Below are positions 1 to 8,791 of a stretch of DNA of 64,000 nucleotides, piece after piece (position 1 is the first letter of the stretch; every line of letters starts with the position of its first letter). Below the pieces are notes generated by a model. It was not told the DNA's origin and did no database searches. It saw only the letters and a program-made list of their open reading frames with translations. Source of the DNA: Clostridia bacterium (GTDB lineage Bacteria; Bacillota; Clostridia; Oscillospirales; Acutalibacteraceae); contig JAFWYB010000052.1 of NCBI GenBank assembly GCA_017517865.1, positions 62,001-126,000 on the forward strand, read 5' to 3'. A program made the position numbers and the translations under genes.

Positions 1-384
1 AACAACTGTGTAATCGGCGGTGAGCAGTCGGGTCATATTATTTTTTCCAGATACGCTTCAACGGGAGACGGCATTCTCACTGCAATTAAGATGATGGAGG
101 TTATGCTTTCTGAAAAGAAAACACTTTCACAGCTTGCATCGCCCTTCAAAAAGTACCCGCAGACCCTTATCAACGTCAGAGTTGCAGACAAAAAAGCGGC
201 ACTCGCCTGCGAAAAAGTGATTAAGGCACAAAAAGAGGCTGAGGCAGCACTTGAGGGCAGGGGAAGGCTTCTTCTTCGCGAATCGGGCACTGAACCCGTA
301 ATCAGGGTTATGGTCGAGTGTGACGATGCTGAGCTTTGCCGTAAATATGCCGAAAGTGTGGCAGATGCTGTAAAAAACGCATAA
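1..384 (+). CDS. glmM: Phosphoglucosamine mutase, C-terminal part (5' end outside window)
   Basis: The reading frame is open from base 1 and ends at TAA 382-384, so only the last 127 residues are present. They carry the sugar-binding loop GGEQSGH and, near the end, the phosphate-binding segment RESGTEPVIRVMVE, both hallmarks of the alpha-D-phosphohexomutase family. GlmM converts glucosamine-6-phosphate to glucosamine-1-phosphate in the cytoplasm on the way to UDP-GlcNAc and peptidoglycan. The active-site serine lies upstream of the window. The choice of GlmM over other phosphohexomutases rests on the wording of these motifs and is likely but not certain. Confidence 0.88.
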   Translation, partial: NNCVIGGEQSGHIIFSRYASTGDGILTAIKMMEVMLSEKKTLSQLASPFKKYPQTLINVRVADKKAALACEKVIKAQKEAEAALEGRGRLLLRESGTEPVIRVMVECDDAELCRKYAESVADAVKNA

Positions 385-388
385 CCCC

Positions 389-417
389 TTGAATTATTTT
401 TTGGGGTGTAGTATAAT
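389..417 (+). promoter_or_regulatory. Sigma-A-type promoter of queT
   Basis: TTGAAT at 389-394 and TATAAT at 412-417 are separated by exactly 17 bp. Transcription would start near 424, just ahead of the riboswitch hairpin at 437. Confidence 0.75.
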
Positions 418-436
418 CTGCGTTGTGAAAATAAAC

Positions 437-479
437 GGTCAGTTCGAAACCTTCCTGACCTAAAACAAAACTAAAGGAG
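437..479 (+). promoter_or_regulatory. preQ1-I-type riboswitch controlling queT translation
   Basis: A 6-bp stem (GGTCAG 437-442 with CTGACC 455-460) encloses a 12-nt loop that starts TTC and ends in C, where class I preQ1 aptamers place the ligand-pairing cytosine. An A-rich tail (TAAAACAAAACTAAAGG) follows, as in the family. Loop bases CCTT 450-453 can pair with AAGG 474-477, which is part of the Shine-Dalgarno site of the next gene. Ligand-stabilised pseudoknot formation would therefore block translation. The downstream gene being queT, a queuosine-precursor transporter, supports the call. The class is inferred by eye. Confidence 0.75.
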
Positions 480-486
480 CTTAAAA

Positions 487-1011
487 ATGAATATTTCAAA
501 AAAGAACCGCAACCTTGCTATATCGGCAATTATAGCTGCGCTCTATATTGCGCTTACTTATTCGCAGAATGTAATTTTCCCTAACAGCACTTCAATGGCG
601 ATTCAGTTCAGAGTATCGGAGTCTCTTTGCGTGCTGGCGCTTTTCACTCCGTCAGCGATACCCGGGCTTACTGTGGGCTGCCTGCTTGCAAATATAGTTT
701 CCGTGGGAATTATACCTACCGATATGATTTTCGGCACTCTTGCAAGCTTTCTTGCGGCAACTGCGATGTATAGGCTCAGAAACGTAACTGTAAGAGGGTT
801 ACCTGTTGCGGCTCTTGTTATGCCCGCTGTTTTCAACGGAATTATCATCGGTGCACAGATCGAGTTTTTTTACATCGAAGGACCCTTTCACTTTTCTTCC
901 TTCCTGATTCAGTGCGGGTGTGTTGCTATGGGTGAAATTGCTGTTCTTTTTACTCTCGGTATTATGCTGATAAAAATTTTGAAGAATAAAAAGCTTGAAA
1001 AATACCTTTAA
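487..1011 (+). CDS. queT: QueT-family queuosine precursor transporter (ECF substrate-binding component)
   Basis: This 174-residue integral membrane protein has about five or six hydrophobic segments and the QueT-family feel of its N-terminal half (a short basic N-terminus, then AIIAALYIALTY and a QFRVSESL segment). QueT proteins are S components of energy-coupling-factor transporters that bring in a queuosine precursor such as preQ1. The shared EcfA/EcfT module is not nearby, which is usual. The ATG at 487 follows AAGGAG at the correct distance. The leader carries a preQ1-type riboswitch, which agrees with the assigned substrate. Confidence 0.85.
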   Translation: MNISKKNRNLAISAIIAALYIALTYSQNVIFPNSTSMAIQFRVSESLCVLALFTPSAIPGLTVGCLLANIVSVGIIPTDMIFGTLASFLAATAMYRLRNVTVRGLPVAALVMPAVFNGIIIGAQIEFFYIEGPFHFSSFLIQCGCVAMGEIAVLFTLGIMLIKILKNKKLEKYL

Positions 1012-1015
1012 AGTG

Positions 1016-1044
1016 TTTAAAAATTCATATTTCTCTGTTATAAT
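1016..1044 (+). promoter_or_regulatory. Possible promoter of the MFS gene at 1090
   Basis: A perfect TATAAT at 1039-1044 lies 45 bp before the start codon. The matching -35 with a 17-bp spacer is only TTTAAA (1016-1021), so this is a weaker prediction. Confidence 0.45.
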
Positions 1045-1089
1045 AAAGAGTGATGATTTTTTAATAAATTCGATTAAGGAGAAGTTCAA

Positions 1090-2598
1090 ATGGAAAACAA
1101 ACTTACCAAAAGAACGTGGCTGAACATAATCGTATTCAGCTTTATGGGCGGTATTGCATGGAACCTTGAAAATATGTATTTCAATACCTTCCTTTACGAT
1201 TCGATTTATGCAGGCGTATCTAACACAAAGCTTGAGGAATGGGGCGTTATGGCTCCGTCAACTGCTGTCAGCCGTATGGTTGCCCTTTCGGCTATTACTG
1301 CTGTTGCCACAACCTTTATTATGGGTACACTCAGTGAAAAGATGAAAAAGCGTAAGGTATTCATCTCTGTCGGCTATATCGTCTGGGGTATTGTTACAGC
1401 CGCCTTCGGCTTTATTTCAAAGGGCAATGTTGCCGCGATTTTCGGCCTCAGTGACGAAGCAAACATTCTTCTTTACACAATCTGGGCAGTAATCATAATG
1501 GATATGGTTATGACCTTTATGGGTTCAACAAGTAACGACTCTGCCTTCAATGCGTGGACCACTGACGTTACAAATCCGGTTGTAAGACCTACCGTTGAAA
1601 CCGTGCTTCTCTTTGTCGGCCTTGTTGCAATGCTTGCAGTTATGGGCGTGGGCAGTCTTTGCCAGGGTAAGGTTATTTCATATCAGGTGTTCTTCCTCGG
1701 CCTCGGTATTATCGTTTCACTCAGCGGTGTGTTCGGTTTGTTCGCTCTCAAGGATCCCGAAATCAAGGGAGAAAAGACAAATTCAAATTATTGGAGCGAC
1801 CTTTTCTACGGCTTCAGACCCTCAGTTGTCAGAGAAAACTCAAAGCTTTATCTTGCACTTGCAGCTATCTGTATTTATAACATAGCAATTCAGGTTTTCT
1901 TCCCTTATCTTTTTGTATATCTCGGCAGTGTAATCGTTCCCGGTGCTGTTTTTGATGTGAAGACTATCATTGTTGCAGTTCTTGCAGTTGCAGGCCTTAT
2001 TGCAGGCATCATCCTTCTTCTCAAGAAGGCGGGCAAGGATAAGCTTGTTGCTTACATTATCACAATTGTACTCTTTATTGCGGGTCTTGCAATACTTTCA
2101 ACATCAACAAACATCATTGTTGTCCTTATCGGTATTGCTCCTACTCTTATCGGATACGTTGTTCTTCAGATTCAGCTCAACGCATCGGTGCGCGACTATA
2201 TTCCCGAGGATAAGGTGGGCCTTTTCCAGGGTATCAGAATGATATTCTTTGTTCTTATTCCTATGGTTGTAGGTCCCTGGCTTGGCGATATTGCCATCCG
2301 TTCATCTAACTTTACCATTGAAGAATACGGCGAATTAAAAACCGTGCCCTCAACAAGTATGTTCTTCTATGCAGCTATCGTTGCGCTTCTCATCTTCGTT
2401 CCCCTTTATCTTCTTATGGGTAAGAAGGGTACGGACGGAAAGGACAGCAAGGGCAAGTTCATTCCCGCAATTATTGTTGCAGTTATTACGGTTATAGTTG
2501 CTGCGCTCGTTGTTAACTTCATCGGTAACGGTGCCGCAACTCTTACAGATGCAACCGCAACCGATATTGTCGAAACAACACTTGCCGCGGTTCAGTAA
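1090..2598 (+). CDS. MFS transporter (GPH/SLC45-like), substrate unknown
   Basis: This 502-residue polytopic protein has about twelve membrane segments of major facilitator type, with the conserved cytosolic loop LSEKMKKRK after the second or third segment. An additional hydrophobic stretch sits near the C-terminus (after a charged GKKGTDGKDSKGKF loop), followed by a short Thr/Ala-rich tail that is unusual for the family. Its general look resembles glycoside/cation symporters and the SLC45-like group, but no substrate can be read from the sequence or the neighbours. The start follows AAGGAG and has an upstream TATAAT. A strong hairpin terminator follows, so it is probably monocistronic. Confidence 0.8.
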   Translation: MENKLTKRTWLNIIVFSFMGGIAWNLENMYFNTFLYDSIYAGVSNTKLEEWGVMAPSTAVSRMVALSAITAVATTFIMGTLSEKMKKRKVFISVGYIVWGIVTAAFGFISKGNVAAIFGLSDEANILLYTIWAVIIMDMVMTFMGSTSNDSAFNAWTTDVTNPVVRPTVETVLLFVGLVAMLAVMGVGSLCQGKVISYQVFFLGLGIIVSLSGVFGLFALKDPEIKGEKTNSNYWSDLFYGFRPSVVRENSKLYLALAAICIYNIAIQVFFPYLFVYLGSVIVPGAVFDVKTIIVAVLAVAGLIAGIILLLKKAGKDKLVAYIITIVLFIAGLAILSTSTNIIVVLIGIAPTLIGYVVLQIQLNASVRDYIPEDKVGLFQGIRMIFFVLIPMVVGPWLGDIAIRSSNFTIEEYGELKTVPSTSMFFYAAIVALLIFVPLYLLMGKKGTDGKDSKGKFIPAIIVAVITVIVAALVVNFIGNGAATLTDATATDIVETTLAAVQ

Positions 2599-2604
2599 AA
2601 CAAA

Positions 2605-2636
2605 AAAGGTGCCGTGAGTTTTTGCGGCGCCTTTTC
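2605..2636 (+). terminator. Intrinsic terminator after the MFS gene
   Basis: AAAGGTGCCG 2605-2614 pairs with CGGCGCCTTT 2625-2634 (one G-U pair), with T-rich sequence following. Confidence 0.75.
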
Positions 2637-2666
2637 TCATAATCACTACCGTGATTCATAAATAAA

Positions 2667-2705
2667 AAAACGCTGTAAAGCTTAAAATTTGCTTTACAGC
2701 GTTTT
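2667..2705 (-). terminator. Intrinsic terminator of the leftward gene at 2714
   Basis: A 15-bp perfect stem (2667-2681 with 2691-2705) has runs of A on the left and T on the right. It can stop transcription in both directions and lies directly after the leftward gene. Confidence 0.75.
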
Positions 2706-2713
2706 GCTTTTTA

Positions 2714-3388
2714 TCAGTCAAGAATGTAAAGGCCTGATTTGAGCCACACGAATTCCTTGCCCATAACGTTGATGTATTTATATACCTTTTCGTTGAAAAT
2801 ACGGTAATCTCTTACAGAATTGGTCTGAATGTTGAGCGAGCGTATCTTTCTGGAGCCCTGGTTACAGATGTAAAGATTGTTGCCTATAAGATTAACTGCA
2901 CAGGGTCTTTCAAAGGCTGTTGTTTCTCCGCCGCCTACACGAAGAAGAATTTTTCCGTCACGGGGGGAGTATTTGATTATAGCGTTTTCATTTGGCACAG
3001 CACACCAGACATGAGCACCGTCAACGGCTATATCGCAAACCGGGGCGCCGTGATAGGTAAGCTGTGAAGCGACGTTGAGAGAGCCGTCTGTATTGAATAT
3101 GTTATATTCACCGTTGGGGAAAATAGCCATAATTCTGTTGTCGGCAAGCACGCCTACGTCGCAGGATACATAGTCTCCGAGCTGCTGCGCAATTTCCTCA
3201 TACTCATAGCCGAACTTGATTTTCAGGAATATTGATTTTTTGATTGGCGTGAATTTATCGTTTACCGCATCATAGCCGTAAAAGCTTGCCTTGAGCTTAC
3301 CGTCGGGAGTAGTGCCTCTTATTGCAAAAACGAAGCCTTTTTTAAAGGGGGTTATGTTAAGTATTTCACCGGAGAAAACGTTTTCCAT
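2714..3388 (-). CDS. Hypothetical protein, beta-propeller (NHL-like) repeats
   Basis: This 224-residue protein has no signal peptide or membrane segment. It consists of repeated beta-rich blocks such as CDIAVDGAHVWCAVPNENAI and AVNLIGNNLYICNQGSRKI, as in NHL/YVTN-type propellers, though it is short for a complete propeller. No enzymatic function is apparent. The frame stays open upstream to 3469, but the ATG at 3388 is preceded by AAAGGAA at a good distance and lies downstream of a promoter whose elements overlap the upstream codons, so 3388 is chosen. The gene stands alone between terminators and a divergent promoter for glpK. Confidence 0.65.
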   Translation of the reverse strand: MENVFSGEILNITPFKKGFVFAIRGTTPDGKLKASFYGYDAVNDKFTPIKKSIFLKIKFGYEYEEIAQQLGDYVSCDVGVLADNRIMAIFPNGEYNIFNTDGSLNVASQLTYHGAPVCDIAVDGAHVWCAVPNENAIIKYSPRDGKILLRVGGGETTAFERPCAVNLIGNNLYICNQGSRKIRSLNIQTNSVRDYRIFNEKVYKYINVMGKEFVWLKSGLYILD

Positions 3389-3440
3389 TTTTATAATTCC
3401 TTTCGCGAAAATCTTTTGCTTTAAAACGAAATCATATATT

Positions 3441-3469
3441 ATAATACAATAAAAATCACTTAAGGTCAA
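3441..3469 (-). promoter_or_regulatory. Promoter of the beta-propeller gene
   Basis: On the minus strand TTGACC (3469-3464) and TATTAT (3446-3441) are 17 bp apart, upstream of the start at 3388. Confidence 0.6.
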
Positions 3470-3558
3470 GTGAGAATTTCTTATATTTTCTTTGAGTAAA
3501 AATGCAGTAAAATTTTGTTAAAAATATGTAACGCCAAAAGGAAAACATTGCTTTATTG

Positions 3559-3587
3559 TTGACAAATATCTTTATTTAAAGTACAAT
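3559..3587 (+). promoter_or_regulatory. Promoter of glpK
   Basis: TTGACA 3559-3564 and TACAAT 3582-3587 have a 17-bp spacer, about 60 bp before glpK. Confidence 0.75.
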
Positions 3588-3647
3588 TACAATGTTATTT
3601 AGCGTTTTGCCGCAGGCAATCTGTTAAAGTAAGGAGGAAACAGGAAT

Positions 3648-5162
3648 ATGAAAGAAAAACTCGTTCTTGCTCTTGATCAGGGCACAACAAGCTCAAGATC
3701 AATCGTTTTTGACAAAAAGGGCAACATAATTGCAAAGGCTCAGAATGAATTCGAGCAGATTTATCCCAAGGCAGGCTGGGTTGAGCACGACCCTCTTAAC
3801 ATCCTTTACAGTCAGCTTAATTCCATTACCTCGGTTCTCCGCTCGGGCAAGTTTTCTGCAAAGGATATCGCAGGTATAGGTATTACCAATCAGCGTGAAA
3901 CAACTATTCTCTGGGACAGAGCAACAGGCAAGCCCGTTTACAATGCGATTGTGTGGCAGTGCAGAAGAACTGCCGATATGTGCGAAGAAATCAAAAAGGA
4001 CAAGGAGCTTTGCGATTACATCAAGGAGCACACAGGCCTTATTGTTGATGCATATTTTTCAGCAACGAAAATCAGATGGATTCTCGACAATGTTCCCGGT
4101 GTAAAGGCTCTTGCCGAAGCAGGTCAGCTTCTTTTCGGTACGGTTGAAACCTGGCTTATCTGGAACCTTACCGGCGGCAGAGTTCACGTGACGGATTATT
4201 CCAACGCTTCAAGAACAATGCTCTTTGACGTTGATAAATTACAGTGGGATGAATATCTTTGCGAAAGACTCGGTGTACCTATGGGCATACTTCCCACTCC
4301 CGTACCTTCAAGCAAGGTTTACGGTTGGGTTGCAAGCGGTCTTATCGGTATTGAAGAGCTTGAAGGTGTGCCCATCTGCGGTGCAATAGGTGACCAGCCT
4401 TCGGCACTTTTCGGTCAGGCTTGCTTTGATGCAGGTATGTCAAAGAATACCTACGGTACAGGCTGCTTCCTTCTTATGAATACGGGCGAAAAGCGCGTTG
4501 AATCAAAAAACAGCCTTCTTACGGGTGTCGCATGGAGCCTTAACGGTAAGACGACCTATTCAATTGAAGGCTCAGCATTCAATGCAGGCTCAGTAATCAA
4601 GTGGCTTCGTGACGAGCTTCAGCTTATAGACAGTCCCAAAAGATGTGACGAGCTTGCTGAAAGTGTACCCGACGCAAACGGCTGTTATCTTGTTCCCGCT
4701 TTTACGGGCCTCGGTGCTCCTTACTGGGATATGTACGCAAGGGGCTGTATTGTAGGTCTTACAAGAGGTGTAAACAGAAAGCATATCGCCAGAGCGGTTC
4801 TTGAATCAATCACATATCAGATGACTGATCTTCTTGAGGCTATGAAGGACGATTCCGGTATAGACATTTCAGAGCTCCGCGTTGACGGCGGTGCCTCCGT
4901 AAGTGATATTATGATGCAGATTCAGGCTGATATGGCTCAGGTTAAGGTTGACAGACCCAAGACTGTTGAAACTACGGCTCTCGGTGCGGCATACCTTGCA
5001 GGTCTTGCTGTCGGCGTATGGGAAAACCTTGATGATATTCAGCAAAACCGTGAGGTTGATAAGATTTTTGAGCCTCTGATGCCTCTTGATGAAAGAAATG
5101 TCAAATATGCAGGCTGGAAAAAGGCCGTTACCCGCGCTATGAACTGGGAAGAAAAAGAATAA
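3648..5162 (+). CDS. glpK: Glycerol kinase
   Basis: At 504 residues it has the usual length of GlpK and begins with the ATP-binding motif DQGTTSSR (residues 10-17), followed by TNQRETT. The C-terminal FGGY-type ATPase part includes GTGCFLLMNTG and TALGAAYLAGLAVG. GlpK phosphorylates glycerol to sn-glycerol-3-phosphate in the cytoplasm. A strong AAGGAGG site precedes the ATG. No glpF or glpD gene is adjacent. The genes that follow encode an LDH2-type dehydrogenase and malic enzyme without an obvious terminator between, so co-transcription is possible. Confidence 0.95.
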   Translation: MKEKLVLALDQGTTSSRSIVFDKKGNIIAKAQNEFEQIYPKAGWVEHDPLNILYSQLNSITSVLRSGKFSAKDIAGIGITNQRETTILWDRATGKPVYNAIVWQCRRTADMCEEIKKDKELCDYIKEHTGLIVDAYFSATKIRWILDNVPGVKALAEAGQLLFGTVETWLIWNLTGGRVHVTDYSNASRTMLFDVDKLQWDEYLCERLGVPMGILPTPVPSSKVYGWVASGLIGIEELEGVPICGAIGDQPSALFGQACFDAGMSKNTYGTGCFLLMNTGEKRVESKNSLLTGVAWSLNGKTTYSIEGSAFNAGSVIKWLRDELQLIDSPKRCDELAESVPDANGCYLVPAFTGLGAPYWDMYARGCIVGLTRGVNRKHIARAVLESITYQMTDLLEAMKDDSGIDISELRVDGGASVSDIMMQIQADMAQVKVDRPKTVETTALGAAYLAGLAVGVWENLDDIQQNREVDKIFEPLMPLDERNVKYAGWKKAVTRAMNWEEKE

Positions 5163-5227
5163 ACTCAGCCTAAAATGCTGATTTATGGAAATAATAATTT
5201 TATAAATATTTATAGGAGTGACTAAAA

Positions 5228-6340
5228 ATGCCCAAAATGATCCTTGATTGGAAAACTACACACGATTTTATCAAAGACGCTTTCATCGGTGTAGGCGTAC
5301 CTGCTGATGAAGCAGAAATCGTAACCGACGTTCTTCTTGAATCAGACAGACGCGGTATTGAATCACACGGCTGTAACCGCTTCAAGCCCGTTTACATTGA
5401 CCGTATCCATGCAGGAATTCAGTTCCCCACAACAAACTTTGAAATTATTAAGGAAACCGAAACAACAGCAGTTGTTGACGGTCATCACGGTATGGGCCAG
5501 GTTATCGGCTACAAGGCTATGAGCATGGCTATCGAAAAGGCTAAGAAATACGGTATGGGTATGGTTACTGTACGTAACTCAACACATTACGGTATAGCAG
5601 GTTATTACACCACAATGGCAACAAAGGCAGGCTGTATCGGTATGACCGGTACAAACGCACGTCCTTCAGTTGCTCCCACACTCGGCGTTGAGGGTATGTT
5701 CGGTACAAACCCCTTTACTCTCGGTGTTCCCACTGACGAAGAGTTTGACTTTAACTTTGACTGTGCAACATCAATCACACAGAACGGCAAGGTTGAATAC
5801 TATGCAAGAATCGGAGAAGAGATTCATCCCGGTACTGTTATTGACCTTGAAGGTAACCCCGTAGAAGGCGATTCCGGTGAAGCTCTTAAGAAGATCCGTC
5901 AGGGCACAGCTGCTCTTACAACTCTCGGCGGTATCGGCGAAGCACTCGGCGGTTACAAGGGCTACGGATTTGCTCTTTTCGTAGAGTTCCTTTCATCAAT
6001 CCTTCAGGACGGTATGTACGGTAAGGATCTTGACGGTAAGGATGCAGAAGGAAACATCCGCCCCTATCATCTCGGTCATTTCTTTATTGCTATTGACACA
6101 AACCACTTCCTTGGTGAAGAAATAGCAAGAAAGAAGGCAGGCGATATTATCCGCTCAATGAGAGCATCAAAGAAGGCTCCCGGCGAAGAGAGAATCTATA
6201 CCGCAGGTGAGAAGGAATACGAAATCTGGCTTCAGAGGAAAGACAGCGGTGTTCCCATCAATGAATCAGTTCAGGCTGAAATGAACAAGGTACGTGAGGA
6301 TCTCGGTCTTACACAGTACACCTTCCCCTGGGATAAATAA
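5228..6340 (+). CDS. LDH2/YlbC-family malate/L-lactate-type dehydrogenase
   Basis: This 370-residue protein belongs to the NAD(P)-dependent LDH2/malate dehydrogenase family, which is unrelated to classical MDH. Family features are ESHGCNR near residue 47, the VRNSTHYGIAGYY segment with the catalytic-type histidine, and the MTGTNARP and GTNPFTLGVP blocks. Members oxidise malate, L-lactate, ureidoglycolate or related 2-hydroxy acids. The next gene is malic enzyme, so malate is the favoured substrate, by inference only. The start follows AGGAGTG. Confidence 0.85.
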   Translation: MPKMILDWKTTHDFIKDAFIGVGVPADEAEIVTDVLLESDRRGIESHGCNRFKPVYIDRIHAGIQFPTTNFEIIKETETTAVVDGHHGMGQVIGYKAMSMAIEKAKKYGMGMVTVRNSTHYGIAGYYTTMATKAGCIGMTGTNARPSVAPTLGVEGMFGTNPFTLGVPTDEEFDFNFDCATSITQNGKVEYYARIGEEIHPGTVIDLEGNPVEGDSGEALKKIRQGTAALTTLGGIGEALGGYKGYGFALFVEFLSSILQDGMYGKDLDGKDAEGNIRPYHLGHFFIAIDTNHFLGEEIARKKAGDIIRSMRASKKAPGEERIYTAGEKEYEIWLQRKDSGVPINESVQAEMNKVREDLGLTQYTFPWDK

Positions 6341-6358
6341 TTTTATAATCTTTTGCCG

Positions 6359-6389
6359 ACATTCCGCAGGTGTAAAGCCGGCGGAATGT
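6359..6389 (+). other. Perfect hairpin in the leader of the malic enzyme gene
   Basis: ACATTCCGC 6359-6367 and GCGGAATGT 6381-6389 form a 9-bp perfect stem with a 13-nt loop, between the dehydrogenase stop and the malic enzyme ribosome site. No T-run follows, so it is more likely an RNA-processing or stability element than a terminator. Confidence 0.5.
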
Positions 6390-6424
6390 TGTGCTTGAAG
6401 AAATATATATTAAGGAGACTTTTT

Positions 6425-7603
6425 TTGGATTACGCAAAAGAATCATTAAGACTCCATAGCGAGTGGAAGGGCAAAATAGAGGTCGTTTCAAGAGTAAGCG
6501 TTAAAGACAGAAGGGCACTCTCACTTGCATATACACCCGGTGTAGCAGAGCCTTGTCTTGAAATCAGCAGGGATGTCAGCAGATCTTATGACCTGACACG
6601 GCGCTGGAATACGGTTGCGGTTGTTACGGACGGCTCAGCCGTGCTCGGTCTCGGAGACATAGGCCCCGAAGCCGGTATGCCGGTTATGGAAGGTAAATGT
6701 GTTCTTTTTAAGGAGTTCGGCGGTGTTGACGCTGTTCCGCTTTGTGTAAAATCAAAAGATGTTGATAAATTTGTTGATACGATTGCTCTTATCTCGGGTT
6801 CCTTCGGTGGGATAAACCTTGAGGATATCAGTGCTCCGAGATGCTTTGAAATTGAAAAAAAACTGAAAAACAGGACGGATATCCCCGTTTTTCACGATGA
6901 CCAGCACGGAACGGCCGTTGTATGTCTTGCTGCTCTTATAAATGCACTGAGACTTTGCAGGAAAAGAATTGAAGACTGCGTTGCGGTTTTCAGCGGTGCA
7001 GGCGCGGCAGGTGTGGCGATTGCTAAGCTGTTTCTTGCTATGGGCATCAAGGATGTTATAATGTGTGACAGAAAGGGCGTTATTCATAAGGGCAGAGAGG
7101 GGATTGAAAATGACCCGGCAAAGCTTGAAATTGCAACCTTTTCTGATAAATCAGGTGTTAAAGGTACCCTCGCAGACGCTCTTAAGGGTGCAGATATTTT
7201 TATAGGTGTTTCAGCTCCGGGTTGTGTGAGCCGTGATATGATAAGCTCAATGGCAGAAAGAGCCATAGTTTTTCCTATGGCAAATCCCGTGCCTGAAATA
7301 ATGCCGGACGAAGCTATCGCTGCAGGTGCTTCGGTAGTGGGTACCGGCAGAAGCGACTTTCCTAACCAGATAAACAATGTGCTTGCCTTCCCGGGAATTT
7401 TCCGCGGCGCTCTTGATGTGAGGGCAAGTGACATCAATGAAGAAATGAAAATAGCTGCGGCACAGGCTATTGCAGCTCTTGTTGCCGAAGAGGAGCTCAC
7501 GGGCGACTATATTATCCCCGCAGCCTTTGATGAAAGGGTCGGTCCGGCGGTTGCTGCGGCGGTAGCCGAAGCGGCAAGAAAAAGCGGAGTAGCCGGAACC
7601 TGA
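6425..7603 (+). CDS. NAD(P)-dependent malic enzyme
   Basis: The enzyme converts malate to pyruvate and CO2 with reduction of NAD(P). Motifs seen are AYTPGVAEPC, VTDGSAVLGLGDIGPEAG, the metal-site segment FHDDQHGT and the nucleotide-binding GAGAAGVAIAKL. An in-frame ATG lies at 6353, but it falls inside the leader hairpin region and has no ribosome site. The TTG at 6425 sits 7 nt after AAGGAG (6412-6417) and gives the normal malic enzyme N-terminus DYAKESLRLH and a 392-residue protein, typical of the short bacterial form. Confidence 0.92.
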   Translation: MDYAKESLRLHSEWKGKIEVVSRVSVKDRRALSLAYTPGVAEPCLEISRDVSRSYDLTRRWNTVAVVTDGSAVLGLGDIGPEAGMPVMEGKCVLFKEFGGVDAVPLCVKSKDVDKFVDTIALISGSFGGINLEDISAPRCFEIEKKLKNRTDIPVFHDDQHGTAVVCLAALINALRLCRKRIEDCVAVFSGAGAAGVAIAKLFLAMGIKDVIMCDRKGVIHKGREGIENDPAKLEIATFSDKSGVKGTLADALKGADIFIGVSAPGCVSRDMISSMAERAIVFPMANPVPEIMPDEAIAAGASVVGTGRSDFPNQINNVLAFPGIFRGALDVRASDINEEMKIAAAQAIAALVAEEELTGDYIIPAAFDERVGPAVAAAVAEAARKSGVAGT

Positions 7604-7629
7604 TAAAAAACACAGGATTGGAGAAACAA

Positions 7630-8790
7630 ATGATAAAAATAGAGTTTAAAAGCTGTATAAAGGTAGCAGTTGCAATTTTTGCGCTTTATCTTTGCATATA
7701 TTACTGGCCCCATGCTTCAAATCTGCTTGAAAGTCTTTTGATGGCAGTAATGCCTGTTATTGTAGGTGCGGCCATTGCTTATCCTCTCAATATTCTGCTG
7801 AACTTTTTCGAGAAAATATTTTTTCCGAAATCAAAAAACAAGCTGATTTTAAAAAGCAGAAGAGGAATATGCGTAACCCTTTCATTCCTCTCTCTTGCCT
7901 TCGTTATAGCTCTTGTAACAGCTCTCGTTGTTCCTCAGCTCAAGTCATGTATCAAGCTTCTGCTTGACAAGGTTCCCGTATTTTATGAGGCCATACTCGC
8001 CAAACTTGAAGAATACCACATTTTCCCTGAGGATATAATGAATGCTCTTGAGAAAATTGACTGGAAAAAGATAAGCACGCAGATGCTTACAACAGTTTCC
8101 TCGGGTATCGGCAGTGTTATGGATGTTCTCGTAACAACCGTTTCATCACTTGTTACGGGTGTAACCACCTTTGTGCTCGCTCTGATCTTTTCTGCTTACC
8201 TGTTGTTCAGCAAGGAAAAGCTCAGCAGTCAGCTGAGAAGAATAGCAAAACGCTATATACCCTCTAATATATGTGCAAAGATATCCTACGTGCTTTCGGT
8301 TGCTCACGATTCCTTCAGAAGGTTTATCGTGGCGCAGTGCACAGAGGCTCTTATTCTCGGTATGCTTTGTACGATCGGTATGCTTATATTGCGCCTTCCC
8401 TATGCGGCTATGATAGGTGCCGTAATATGCGTTACCGCATTTATCCCCGTCGTTGGCGGTCTTATCGGCGGCGGAATAGGTGCATTCCTTATTCTTATGG
8501 AATCGCCGAGCAAAGCTCTTATTTTCCTCATCTTCCTCATACTTCTTCAGAATTTCGAGGGCGATGTGATTTATCCCAAGGTTGTAGGTTCGTCAATGGG
8601 TCTTCCGAGCCTTTGGGTGCTTGCAGCTGTAACGGTGGGCGGCACTATGTTCGGTATATTGGGTATGCTTTTAGGTGTACCCGTTGCCGCAACTCTTTAC
8701 AGGCTTATAAAGAATGATGTAAAAAAGGGTGAAGACCTGAAAAAGGCTCAGAAAGAAAAGCCGCTTTCCGAGCCTGCCAAAGAACAGTAA
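7630..8790 (+). CDS. AI-2E/PerM-family permease
   Basis: This 386-residue protein has hydrophobic segments near the N-terminus, a hydrophilic amphipathic middle (around residues 115-175) and several membrane segments in the C-terminal half, including glycine-rich GGLIGGGIGAFL and the conserved PKVVGSSMGLPSLWVL stretch. Members are exporter-like or sodium/proton antiporter-like; the substrate is not predictable here. A TTG at 7618 is possible, but ATG 7630 follows GGAG at 6 nt and is chosen. The charged tail ends just before the dispersed intergenic element. Confidence 0.82.
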   Translation: MIKIEFKSCIKVAVAIFALYLCIYYWPHASNLLESLLMAVMPVIVGAAIAYPLNILLNFFEKIFFPKSKNKLILKSRRGICVTLSFLSLAFVIALVTALVVPQLKSCIKLLLDKVPVFYEAILAKLEEYHIFPEDIMNALEKIDWKKISTQMLTTVSSGIGSVMDVLVTTVSSLVTGVTTFVLALIFSAYLLFSKEKLSSQLRRIAKRYIPSNICAKISYVLSVAHDSFRRFIVAQCTEALILGMLCTIGMLILRLPYAAMIGAVICVTAFIPVVGGLIGGGIGAFLILMESPSKALIFLIFLILLQNFEGDVIYPKVVGSSMGLPSLWVLAAVTVGGTMFGILGMLLGVPVAATLYRLIKNDVKKGEDLKKAQKEKPLSEPAKEQ

Positions 8791-8791
8791 T

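Noticed and set aside
8271..8717. Open frame of 148 codons inside the AI-2E-type permease
   Set aside because: Same-strand shadow rich in Arg, Tyr and Cys; the permease frame carries the real membrane protein.
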